A stretch of DNA of 64,000 nucleotides. It comes from Thermotoga sp. Mc24. GTDB lineage: Bacteria > Thermotogota > Thermotogae > Thermotogales > Thermotogaceae. Shown in pieces: positions 1-6,243 of this stretch (positions within the stretch are counted from its first letter, which is position 1; every line of letters starts with the position of its first letter). The stretch is from positions 83,963-147,962 of the forward strand of contig NZ_JSFH01000002.1 in the NCBI RefSeq assembly GCF_000784835.1, in the 5' to 3' direction. A program made the translations under genes and the position numbers. A model generated the notes under the pieces. That model saw only the letters and a list, made by a program, of their open reading frames with translations. It made no database searches and was not told the origin of the DNA.

Positions 1-99
1 ACCGTACGAGTGGTTCATTCCCGCCCTTTTGAAATACTCGTTGTAAAGCCTTGGTGATATGCTGTGACTCACCGGATACCCTATGATGCAGAATTTCAT
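1..99 (-). CDS. aroE: Shikimate dehydrogenase, N-terminal fragment
   Basis: Only the first 33 codons lie in the window; the gene runs off the left edge. The translation contains the hallmark N-terminal motif [14 protein letters not shown] of shikimate dehydrogenase, in which the Ser pair binds shikimate. The enzyme reduces 3-dehydroshikimate to shikimate with NADPH in the cytoplasm. The ATG overlaps the TGA of aroA (ATGA), so it is translationally coupled as the fourth visible gene of the aromatic operon. Family assignment from the motif is firm; the rest of the protein cannot be judged. Confidence 0.9.
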
Positions 100-1361
100 G
101 ATATCACCACTCTCTCCAGCAGTTCGTAAAAGTTCGGGAAAGACACCGCCACGCATTCGTGATCTTTCACATCAACCCCCTCTTCACTCACGAGCCCTGC
201 TATGGAAAAGAGCATAGCCATTCTGTGGTCGCCTTCTGGATCCACCGATCCACCTTTTATGCTCTGCTTTCCAACGATCTTGAAACCATCTTTGAACTCT
301 TCTATTTCGACACCGAGCCGTTTGAAGTTTTCCACCAGAACCCTTATCCTGTCGGATTCCTTCTTTCTCAACTCCTCCGCGTTTCTCACAACCGTTTCTC
401 CTTCCGCAAAAACACCGAGAAGCGCCACAAGAGGCAGTTCATCTATCATGAGAGGTACGAGGTGTTCGGGAACAACCACACCTTTCAGGTTTGGAGATGT
501 CTCAACCCTCACAGTTCCTATCGGTTCAAGATTTTCTTCCGTGATCTCCCACTCCAGGTTGGCTCCCATGAGTTTCATAACTTCGAGGAGTCCCGTTCGG
601 GTGGGATTCAGGCCAACGTCCGTTACTGTGATTCGAGCGTTGGGATGAATGGCGCCGAGAACCACGAAGAAAGCAGCCGACGAGATATCACCAGGGACTT
701 TCATCGTGAAACCCCTGAAGGTAGCAGGCTCCAGAACCACACGTGTTCCCTCCACCTCGACGGGAACACCGAGGTTTTTGAGCATCCTTTCCGTGTGATC
801 TCTGCTTTTTGCTGGTTCGATAACGATTGTTCGTCCGCTGGCTCTGAGCCCCGCCAGAAGAACCGCGCTCTTCACTTGAGCGCTCGCCACCGGTGTTTTA
901 TAGCTGATACCGGAAAGGTGATTTCCCTTGATAGCCATGGGAAGGTAGTTGTTCTGCCTCGCCATGAAACGCGCTCCCATCATCTCCAGAGGTTCGATCA
1001 CTCTTCTCATCGGCCTTCTGGAAAGAGAAGAATCCCCGTAAAGCACTGTGAACATCTCGTATGAAGCAAGAACTCCACTCATCAACCTCGTGGTTGTTCC
1101 GGAGTTTCCACAGAAGAGAGGTTCTATTGGCTCAGCGAAGGGCTTCGGAAAGACCTTCATCTTTTCCCAATCGCCTTCAAAACGTGTACCGAGTTTTTCG
1201 AGAATATCGTGGGTTCTCTCTGTGTCGAGACACCTCAAGAGGTTGTACAGGGTGCTTTCCGTTTCCGCCAAAGCGGACAGAATGAGAGCCCTGTGAGTTA
1301 TGGATTTGTCCGGAGGAACGCTCAGCACTCCTTCAACCTTCTTCGCCGGAAGTACCTTCAA
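96..1361 (-). CDS. aroA: 3-phosphoshikimate 1-carboxyvinyltransferase (EPSP synthase)
   Basis: 421 aa, normal length for EPSP synthase, which joins shikimate-3-phosphate and PEP in the shikimate pathway. The sequence shows [11 protein letters not shown] at residues 16-26 (phosphate-binding Lys), NSGTTTRL at 86-93 (PEP/glyphosate loop) and a C-terminal EGDHRMAM motif. The two-domain inside-out barrel is expected from the family. It overlaps tyrA upstream by four bases (ATGA) and aroE downstream, so it is part of one polycistronic aromatic operon headed by DAHP synthase at 3132. Nothing unusual in the coding sequence. Confidence 0.96.
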
Positions 1362-2119
1362 GATATCACTTCCCTTATCACTTTTTTCAGGTTTTCGAAA
1401 TCCTCTTTCTCTGTGAGATGATATAAAACATTCAGAAAGTTTCTTGCGTTCTCCAGGTATTTGAGGATGTTTTCTTTATTATATCTGATCATATCCAGCG
1501 CCATCTCCATGTTCTGTTTCGAAAGTCTCGTGTTGGAAAGATAACCAGGTCCCGCGTATTCTTCAAAGGGTTTCCCTACGTACCGTGCGCTCAGTGAGAT
1601 CAAGTACTGAACGTGGCTCACCGCAGCGACGATCTCGTCGTGGATCCTGTAGTCTATCCACAAAGGTCTGGCACCAAGATCTTTCACGATGTTTTCAATC
1701 ATCCCATCCTCTTTTCCGTCGAGAGAGCAGAGAAAGAAGATCTTTCCGTCGAACATTTCTCGATCCCAACCTGATTTTCCCTTTCGTTCGTTTCCGGCCA
1801 TGGGATGTCCTCCTGTGAAGTTCAATCCCCTCTCTCTGGCTATTTCCATGAAAGGTGTCTTCACGCTCGCCACATCGAGAATCTTCCCTGAAAAGTCCGT
1901 TTCTTTCAGGAATCTCTCCTCGACGCTCATGGGAAGCGCAAGAACGAGAAGGTCTGTATCGTAGAGATCGCTTTCCTTTGAAACAGTTTCTATTCCGTTT
2001 TCTTCCAATGCTTTCATCGTTTCTTCATCTCTGTCGAAGGCTGTGACATGATGCTTTTCTTTCAATTTAAGTGCGATCGATCCACCGATGCATCCCGCTC
2101 CGAGCACAGAAATTTTCAA
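1358..2119 (-). CDS. tyrA: Prephenate/arogenate dehydrogenase
   Basis: 253 aa. The N-terminus carries a Rossmann dinucleotide fold, GAGCIGGS at residues 7-14, and the body has GGHPMAGNE, the substrate-binding His motif of prephenate dehydrogenases, followed by the all-alpha dimerisation half. It oxidatively decarboxylates prephenate (or arogenate) to the tyrosine precursor. The protein is short and has no fused chorismate mutase or C-terminal ACT domain, so feedback control is more likely exerted at DAHP synthase. The ATG overlaps the DAHP synthase stop codon (ATGA), indicating coupling. Choice between prephenate and arogenate cannot be made by eye. Confidence 0.92.
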
Positions 2120-3132
2120 TTCACCTTCACCCCCAGGGCATCAGCGAGTTTCTTCATTTCCTGAACCAGTTCCTTGAAGAGCTCGAAGTCAAGACTCTGT
2201 TTTCCATCCGAAAGTGCCTTCTCCGGCTCCGGATGAACCTCCACAATGATTCCATGAGCTCCAACCGCTATAGCGGCCCGGGAGAGTGGAATAACGAGGT
2301 CTCTTCTTCCCCCAGAGTGGCTCGGATCCACCAGAATGGGAAGATGGGATTCCTTTCTGATTATAGGAACAGCGGATATATCGAGTGTGTTCCTCGTGGC
2401 CTTTTCGAACGTTCTGATTCCCCTTTCACACAGTATGATCTTCGTGTTTCCAGAGTTTGCGATGTATTCAGCGGAGAGAAGGAACTCTTCGATGGTGTTC
2501 ATGAAACCCCTTTTCAGAAGAACGGGTTTGTTGTAGCTTCCCGCTTTAGAGAGCAATCTGAAGTTCTGAGCGTTTCTCGCTCCTATCTGAATGATATCAG
2601 CGTACTCGGCCACTTTTGGAAGATCGTCTTCTCCGAGAGCCTCCGTCACCACGTACATACCGTACTTGTCGGCAGCTTCTCTCAGGTACTCCAACCCTTT
2701 CTCTCCGAGTCCTTGGAAAGAGTAAGGAGATGTTCGAGGCTTGTAAGCCCCTCCCCTCAAAACCTTGACACCGAGTTCGCTCAAAAAGTGCGCGGTTTCC
2801 ATGAGCATTTCCCTGCCCTCAACTGAGCACGGTCCCGCTATGATGGTGAAGTAGCCGTTTCCTATCTTCACATCTCCGAGGTCGATCACCGTGTCCTCCG
2901 GATGGAACTCACGAGAGACGAGTTTGTAAGGCTTGAGCACCCTCACAACGCTTTCCACACAGTCCAAAGATTCGAACTTGTCCGCCACCACGTACCTATC
3001 GTCCCCGATGATCCCAATAACCGTTCTTTCCTGACCTTTGGAAATGTGACACTTCAAGTTGTAACTCTCAGCCAACTTCACCACCTTCCTTATATCTTCT
3101 TCTGTGGAACCGGGTTTCAAAACGACTATCAT
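2116..3132 (-). CDS. aroF: 3-deoxy-7-phosphoheptulonate synthase (DAHP synthase, class Ibeta with ACT-like domain)
   Basis: 338 aa when started at the ATG at 3132, which follows a strong GTAGGAGGTGG ribosome site; this is the length I recall for the T. maritima enzyme of known structure. Residues 1 to about 65 form the ferredoxin/ACT-like regulatory domain that mediates Tyr/Phe feedback inhibition in the family. The rest is the TIM barrel with GPCSVE, KPRTSPYSFQG and the C-terminal DPSHSGG and VEVHPEP metal/PEP-binding motifs. It catalyses the first step of the shikimate pathway from PEP and erythrose-4-phosphate. An open frame continues upstream to 3258, but that stretch is the leader hairpin region and not protein. 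First gene of the aromatic operon. Confidence 0.96.
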   Translation of the reverse strand: MIVVLKPGSTEEDIRKVVKLAESYNLKCHISKGQERTVIGIIGDDRYVVADKFESLDCVESVVRVLKPYKLVSREFHPEDTVIDLGDVKIGNGYFTIIAGPCSVEGREMLMETAHFLSELGVKVLRGGAYKPRTSPYSFQGLGEKGLEYLREAADKYGMYVVTEALGEDDLPKVAEYADIIQIGARNAQNFRLLSKAGSYNKPVLLKRGFMNTIEEFLLSAEYIANSGNTKIILCERGIRTFEKATRNTLDISAVPIIRKESHLPILVDPSHSGGRRDLVIPLSRAAIAVGAHGIIVEVHPEPEKALSDGKQSLDFELFKELVQEMKKLADALGVKVN

Positions 3133-3164
3133 AGATCTACCACCTCCTACGGGATTTTGGTAAT

Positions 3165-3192
3165 AAAAAAAGGGCTCCGCTGCCCGGAGCCC
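3165..3192 (-). terminator. Rho-independent terminator in the leader of the aromatic operon (attenuator)
   Basis: Minus-strand hairpin: arm 3192-3185 (GGGCTCCG), loop 3184-3180, arm 3179-3172 (CGGAGCCC), then seven Ts at 3171-3165. It lies between the promoter and DAHP synthase, so it must be read through for operon expression. Its 5' arm and loop can instead pair with 3219-3209 over 11 bases, a ready-made antiterminator. Confidence 0.85.
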
Positions 3193-3207
3193 TTCAGTGT
3201 TTTCTAT

Positions 3208-3270
3208 CGCTCCGGGCAGATACCGAAAGAGGCACCTGCCCGGAGCGGTCGCACTCACGGACAGGTGCCC
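3208..3270 (-). promoter_or_regulatory. Competing RNA stems of the aromatic leader
   Basis: Three mutually exclusive pairings are visible on the minus-strand RNA: 3269-3262 with 3238-3231 (8 bp), 3247-3236 with 3219-3208 (12 bp, perfect), and 3219-3209 with 3190-3180 (11 bp, which would break the terminator hairpin at 3192-3172). The first arm overlaps the last codons of the leader peptide. This is the architecture of a translation-coupled attenuator; the direction of the switch is not settled by inspection. Confidence 0.75.
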
Positions 3271-3338
3271 CTGTTAAACCAAAAGTAATAATAATTGTGT
3301 TCAATCGATTTGAGACATATTATTCTTCCACATCGCAT
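3255..3338 (-). CDS. Aromatic leader peptide (27 aa)
   Basis: A 27-codon ORF not long enough for normal gene finding. ATG at 3338-3336 follows a good ribosome site (AGGGGTGAAAGG), and the TGA is at 3257-3255. Codons 15-22 read NYYYFWFN: three Tyr, two Phe and one Trp codon in a row, directly before the first arm of the leader hairpins. It starts about 20 nt after the predicted transcription start and precedes DAHP synthase, the entry enzyme for exactly these three amino acids. Known families of leader peptides (trpL, pheL, hisL) work by ribosome stalling at such codons. Function here is inferred from composition and position. Confidence 0.8.
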   Translation of the reverse strand: MRCGRIICLKSIEHNYYYFWFNRGTCP

Positions 3339-3363
3339 AACCTTTCACCCCTGTTTGGTTACT

Positions 3364-3392
3364 ATTCTAACAAACAACGCTGGAAAAATCAA
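3364..3392 (-). promoter_or_regulatory. Sigma-A promoter of the aromatic operon
   Basis: Minus-strand -35 TTGATT (3392-3387), 17-nt spacer, -10 TAGAAT (3369-3364). It overlaps the 3' end of the upstream MFS gene and places the transcription start near 3357, just ahead of the leader peptide. Confidence 0.75.
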
Positions 3393-4630
3393 GTGGGAAG
3401 CTCTTTTCCCCTCAAAGCTACCAGAAGCAGCACAGCGACCAGAAAAGAAAGCGCTCCGACAATATAGTAAAGAAAATGGACCGGCACTCTATCAACGAGG
3501 TATCCGTAGAGAACCGATCCGAGCGGAGTGACTCCGTTTGCTACGAGAATGAGGAAAGAAAAGGCCCTCGCTCTGATGTGAGAAGGTGTCATCTTTTGAA
3601 ACGCCGTGTCCAGAGGAACGTTGATGATGGGATTCAAAAAACCCATTATCAGGAACGTGATGAAAAACAGCGAGAAAAGAACCAGTCTGTTCAAGGAAAA
3701 ATCAGGCATGACGAGAAAGCCAAGGAAGACGATGGGAAGTTCAAAAAGAAAGATAGAAATCTTCATGGCCTTCCACATGTTCTTCTTTGACAGGTACGAT
3801 GCGATCAGAAAGTTCCCAAGAAGCGCCCCTAAGGTGAAGGAAGTCTCCAGGAAACCAAATTCCTGAGCCGAAAATTTCATCACTTCCCTGATCGTGTAAG
3901 GATACACCACCATGAACAGCGGAGAGATGAGCAGATTCAGAAAAAGTGCGAAGATCAGAATGGTTCGTATGAGCTCGTGGTTCCAGATGAAGAGAAATCC
4001 TTCTTTGAGATCTTCAAGGATCTGAGAGAATTTTGCTGGCTTTTTCTCCACCTTTCGGCTGTAAACGATGAAGATCTCACTGATAGCAGAGAGGACAAAA
4101 GACACCCCATTCACAAGAAAAACGATCGCTATACCGTAGAATCCGTAGATCACTCCTCCCAGTGCGGGGCCCAGGATCTGTGGAAAGATCCTCACCATAC
4201 CCATGATGGAGTTGGCTCTCATGAGAAAATCCTGAGGAACGATATCGGGAAACATCGCACCTGTCGGTATGTCGAAGAGATTGTCCATGACAGCCATCGC
4301 TATCTGAGAAACGTAGAGAACGGGAAGGGTGACGGAGTTTCTGAACGCAAGAAGGGCCAGAAAACAGATGAGAAATCCCCTCAGAAAATCCATCGAGACC
4401 ATGAGAAACTTTCTATCTCCCCTGTCTCCCACGATCCCGGCTATGGGTGTGAAAAGGATCCTCGGAACCATGTAGGCTACGGTCATCAGGGCAACAGCAG
4501 ATCCAGAGTGTGTCAGATCCAGTACAAAAAGAGGAATCGCAACCGCCTGAATGGAACTTCCAAGAATCGATACGAACCTTCCGAGGGCAAGAAGGAAGAA
4601 GTTCCTCTTCCAGTGTAAGAGCTCATTCAC
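3389..4630 (-). CDS. MFS transporter, drug/siderophore efflux type
   Basis: 413 aa with about twelve hydrophobic segments. The loop after the second helix contains GIVGDRGDRK, the MFS signature region (G-x-x-x-D-R-x-x-R-R/K). Overall it resembles the EntS/MefA branch of antiporters that export hydrophobic drugs or siderophores; the substrate is unknown. Translation starts at a GTG (4630) with GGAGGGAG a few bases upstream, directly after the small membrane protein gene, so it is the last gene of the DUF2089 operon. The aromatic promoter is embedded in its 3' end. Confidence 0.85.
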   Translation of the reverse strand: MNELLHWKRNFFLLALGRFVSILGSSIQAVAIPLFVLDLTHSGSAVALMTVAYMVPRILFTPIAGIVGDRGDRKFLMVSMDFLRGFLICFLALLAFRNSVTLPVLYVSQIAMAVMDNLFDIPTGAMFPDIVPQDFLMRANSIMGMVRIFPQILGPALGGVIYGFYGIAIVFLVNGVSFVLSAISEIFIVYSRKVEKKPAKFSQILEDLKEGFLFIWNHELIRTILIFALFLNLLISPLFMVVYPYTIREVMKFSAQEFGFLETSFTLGALLGNFLIASYLSKKNMWKAMKISIFLFELPIVFLGFLVMPDFSLNRLVLFSLFFITFLIMGFLNPIINVPLDTAFQKMTPSHIRARAFSFLILVANGVTPLGSVLYGYLVDRVPVHFLYYIVGALSFLVAVLLLVALRGKELPT

Positions 4631-4642
4631 AGTACTCCCTCC

Positions 4643-4819
4643 TCATCGATCCTGAAGACTTCCAGGTACCATTGCACTGGATGTTTCTGTGACACCCAGT
4701 TCCCAAACCGCCGGTGAAGATGGAGCTGTCTCTACAGTAGAAAAAAACAGCACATACAGCCATATCAAAGAAAACAACATCACCACAAGAATCGTCGAAA
4801 CCATCAGATACACCTTCAT
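4643..4819 (-). CDS. Small single-span membrane protein (58 aa)
   Basis: This 58-codon frame begins with ATG at 4819 and ends at 4643. It lies in the gap between the bactofilin-like gene (stop at 4826) and the MFS gene (GTG at 4630). Residues 4-26 are a continuous hydrophobic stretch rich in L, V, I and M, typical of one membrane helix with a short basic N-terminus, followed by a polar tail of about 30 residues. A competing 68-codon frame over the same DNA has scattered Cys and no sensible topology, so I prefer this one. No family recognised. Possibly an accessory subunit of the MFS pump or the bactofilin-like protein. Confidence 0.6.
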   Translation of the reverse strand: MKVYLMVSTILVVMLFSLIWLYVLFFSTVETAPSSPAVWELGVTETSSAMVPGSLQDR

Positions 4820-4825
4820 GGAAGA

Positions 4826-5326
4826 TCATTCTTTTCCTTCGACCTTCTTCTTGGAAGAAACAGAGATGTTACTGATGAAAGGAGAGACCATTTTCAAAAT
4901 ACCGCTGACGAAGAAGTTCGATATCCTCGCGATATCACCTTCCACCACCGGTGTTTTCCCTGATTCTTTGACGCCGATGAGAGCGAGATCTCCCTTCACC
5001 GTTCCTCCATCGAATTCGATCTTTCCGCCGATGACGGCAAGATCACCTTCCACCTCTCCGGAAAAGAACGTTTCACAGTTGATGAGCGCAAGATCTCCTT
5101 TGATTTTTCCCCTTATGATCGCTTTCTTTTTAGAAAGGACGAGATCTTCTTCCACTATCTCGTTTTCGCCGAGGATGTAGTCGCCCTCCCGTTCAGAAAA
5201 ATCACCTTTTGGCCCGATTTCTTCTCTTTCCTTTTCCTGTACCGCCTTTATCAGCATCTCCCCTTCTTCTGGACTGATTTCTCCCCTTGCCACAGCTTCC
5301 AGGATCTTTCTGATCTCCTCAGACAT
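4826..5326 (-). CDS. Bactofilin-like polymer-forming protein with SHOCT-type N-terminus
   Basis: 166 aa. Residues 1-35 (RKILEAVARGEISPEEGEMLIK) form a short helical SHOCT-like segment. The remainder is a run of beta-helix repeats with recurring G-D-L-A-L-I / G-D-L-A-V-I units, as in bactofilins and other polymer-forming cytoskeletal proteins. No transmembrane helix is evident. It overlaps the DUF2089 gene by eight bases and is followed by the 58-aa membrane protein. A structural or envelope-associated scaffold is the family expectation; the actual role here is unknown. Confidence 0.7.
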   Translation of the reverse strand: MSEEIRKILEAVARGEISPEEGEMLIKAVQEKEREEIGPKGDFSEREGDYILGENEIVEEDLVLSKKKAIIRGKIKGDLALINCETFFSGEVEGDLAVIGGKIEFDGGTVKGDLALIGVKESGKTPVVEGDIARISNFFVSGILKMVSPFISNISVSSKKKVEGKE

Positions 5327-5702
5327 CGCTCTCTCCTCCTTTTTTCCTCTTCTTCAGAATTTCCAAAGCTTCCTCAACGCTGATCTTCCCTTCTTTCACC
5401 TGCTTGAAGAGATCCTCTTCTGCAGCTTCTTCCTCCACTTCTCCAAGGGGTTGGAGATTCATCTTCTCCAGGATTCTCTCCAGCTTCCCCCTCAAGGCGA
5501 AATAGCCCTGTCCTGTGTAACGCTCTATCTCCTTCAAATTCCCACGCGCCTTGAAGAATAGAATCACGAACTCGAGTTCATCTTTGTCGAGAAAATCGAA
5601 CGGGCTCGCTTTGAAATGTCCCCGCACAGTGACATCGTCTCTTTTGCAGTGAAGCTCTGTAACTATCATTTCTTTTCCGCAGACCGGACACTTGGGCAAC
5701 AT
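5319..5702 (-). CDS. DUF2089 family zinc-ribbon/HTH regulator
   Basis: 127 aa. The N-terminus has CPVCGKEM at 5-12 and a second Cys in ELHCKRDD, a split zinc ribbon. Residues about 50-85 (RGNLKEIERYTGQGYFALRGKLERIL) look like the helix-turn-helix of DUF2089 proteins. The C-terminal LFKQVKEGKISVEEALEIL is a SHOCT-like tail related to the N-terminus of the next protein. First gene of its operon, with a near-consensus promoter overlapped by three copies of a TGACAAAATATTT-like box, which suggests autoregulation. DNA binding is inferred from the fold and the boxes. Confidence 0.75.
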   Translation of the reverse strand: MLPKCPVCGKEMIVTELHCKRDDVTVRGHFKASPFDFLDKDELEFVILFFKARGNLKEIERYTGQGYFALRGKLERILEKMNLQPLGEVEEEAAEEDLFKQVKEGKISVEEALEILKKRKKGGESDV

Positions 5703-5757
5703 ATTTTGTCACCTCCTGCAAAATATTTTAGACTATCACCAAATATTTTGTCAAGTC
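5699..5757 (-). promoter_or_regulatory. DUF2089 operon promoter with three repeated boxes
   Basis: Minus-strand -35 TTGACA (5754-5749), 18-nt spacer, -10 TAAAAT (5730-5725). Three similar boxes (TGACAAAATATTT, TCTAAAATATTTT, TGACAAAATATGT on the minus strand) sit on the -35, on the -10 and across the start codon, spaced roughly two helical turns apart. This pattern fits cooperative binding of an autorepressor. Confidence 0.65.
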
Positions 5758-5843
5758 CCCAAAAATTTTTCTGTGAGGATTCTTATTGCTCCCTTCTTCA
5801 CCGTGAAATGAGTCTTTCTTTACATATAATTAGCGTTACCTTA

Positions 5844-5871
5844 TTTGACTCTTAATCTCCCGATGATACAC
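5844..5871 (+). promoter_or_regulatory. Promoter of micro-ORF 1
   Basis: TTGACT (near 5846-5851), 16-nt spacer, TACACT. The same arrangement is repeated about 160 bp downstream before micro-ORF 2 with a weaker -35 (TTTGTG) and TACATT. The DNA from the -35 to the -10 is recognisably duplicated between the two copies. Confidence 0.5.
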
Positions 5872-5917
5872 TTACACATGAAAAATGAGAGTAATTCTCA
5901 AAAAGGAGGTGAGGAAA

Positions 5918-5992
5918 ATGTTTGTGTTGATACCGGTAGATGTGTTGATAGCCATTCACAGCGAGAAGATAGGACAGAAAAGGAACAGATAA
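5918..5992 (+). CDS. Micro-ORF 1, hydrophobic-basic peptide (24 aa)
   Basis: Tiny ORF with a near-perfect Shine-Dalgarno (AAAAGGAGGTGAGG) seven bases before its ATG. The peptide has an aliphatic N-terminal half with the pattern M-x-x-L-I-P-x-D-V-x-I-x-I and a Lys/Arg-rich tail. It is related to micro-ORF 2, 158 bp downstream, at both peptide and DNA level, which supports it being translated. No family recognised. Candidates are a secreted or membrane-active peptide, a small toxin or a signalling peptide. Confidence 0.6.
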   Translation: MFVLIPVDVLIAIHSEKIGQKRNR

Positions 5993-6004
5993 TTATTAAT
6001 TCTT

Positions 6005-6035
6005 ATTTTGTGCTTAATATTCCGATGCTACATTT
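6005..6035 (+). promoter_or_regulatory. Promoter-like sequence of micro-ORF 2
   Basis: The second copy of the duplicated upstream segment: TTTGTG, 16 nt, TACATT (ends near 6033). The -35 is poor, so micro-ORF 2 may also depend on readthrough from the first promoter. The short frame 6025-6060 (11 codons) inside it is considered a by-product of the promoter sequence. Confidence 0.4.
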
Positions 6036-6075
6036 ACAGGCGAAGGATGATGATATCTGAAAGGAGGTGAAGAAG

Positions 6076-6162
6076 ATGTTAGAACTGATACCGCTGGATG
6101 TGGTCATAGAGATTTTTGGTGGAAAAACACAGGAAAACAGAAAGAAGAATAACAAAAAGTAA
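6076..6162 (+). CDS. Micro-ORF 2, hydrophobic-basic peptide (28 aa)
   Basis: Paralogue of micro-ORF 1, starting at ATG 6076 after GAAAGGAGGTGAAGAAG. The N-terminal half again reads L-I-P-x-D-V-x-I-x-I, and the tail is a run of Lys, Arg and Asn. It is followed by a rho-independent terminator at 6197-6218. The two peptides keep the hydrophobic pattern and net positive tail while differing elsewhere, which is what selection on a short amphipathic peptide would leave. Function unknown. Confidence 0.62.
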   Translation: MLELIPLDVVIEIFGGKTQENRKKNNKK

Positions 6163-6196
6163 GTGCCGTACCCCTGCGTCCCCATTTTTTAACCAG

Positions 6197-6218
6197 GCCT
6201 CGAAACGAGGCTTTTTTT
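6197..6218 (+). terminator. Rho-independent terminator after the micro-ORFs
   Basis: GCCTCG (6197-6202), AAA loop, CGAGGC (6206-6211), then seven Ts (6212-6218). It separates the micro-ORF unit from ygiQ, which starts 26 bases later. Confidence 0.85.
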
Positions 6219-6243
6219 GTTTTAAAATACATAGGGTGATACT

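Noticed and set aside
3133..3258. N-terminal extension of DAHP synthase
   Set aside because: It translates the terminator and antiterminator stems; the ATG at 3132 has the ribosome site and gives the expected 338 aa.
4623..4829. 68-codon minus frame between bactofilin-like and MFS genes
   Set aside because: Scattered Cys, Gly and charged residues with no topology or ribosome site; the 58-codon frame over the same DNA gives a clean membrane protein.
5863..6060. Short frames starting MIHLH and MLHLQ upstream of each micro-ORF
   Set aside because: They begin inside the duplicated promoter -10 region without ribosome sites; the similarity is explained by the duplicated promoter DNA.
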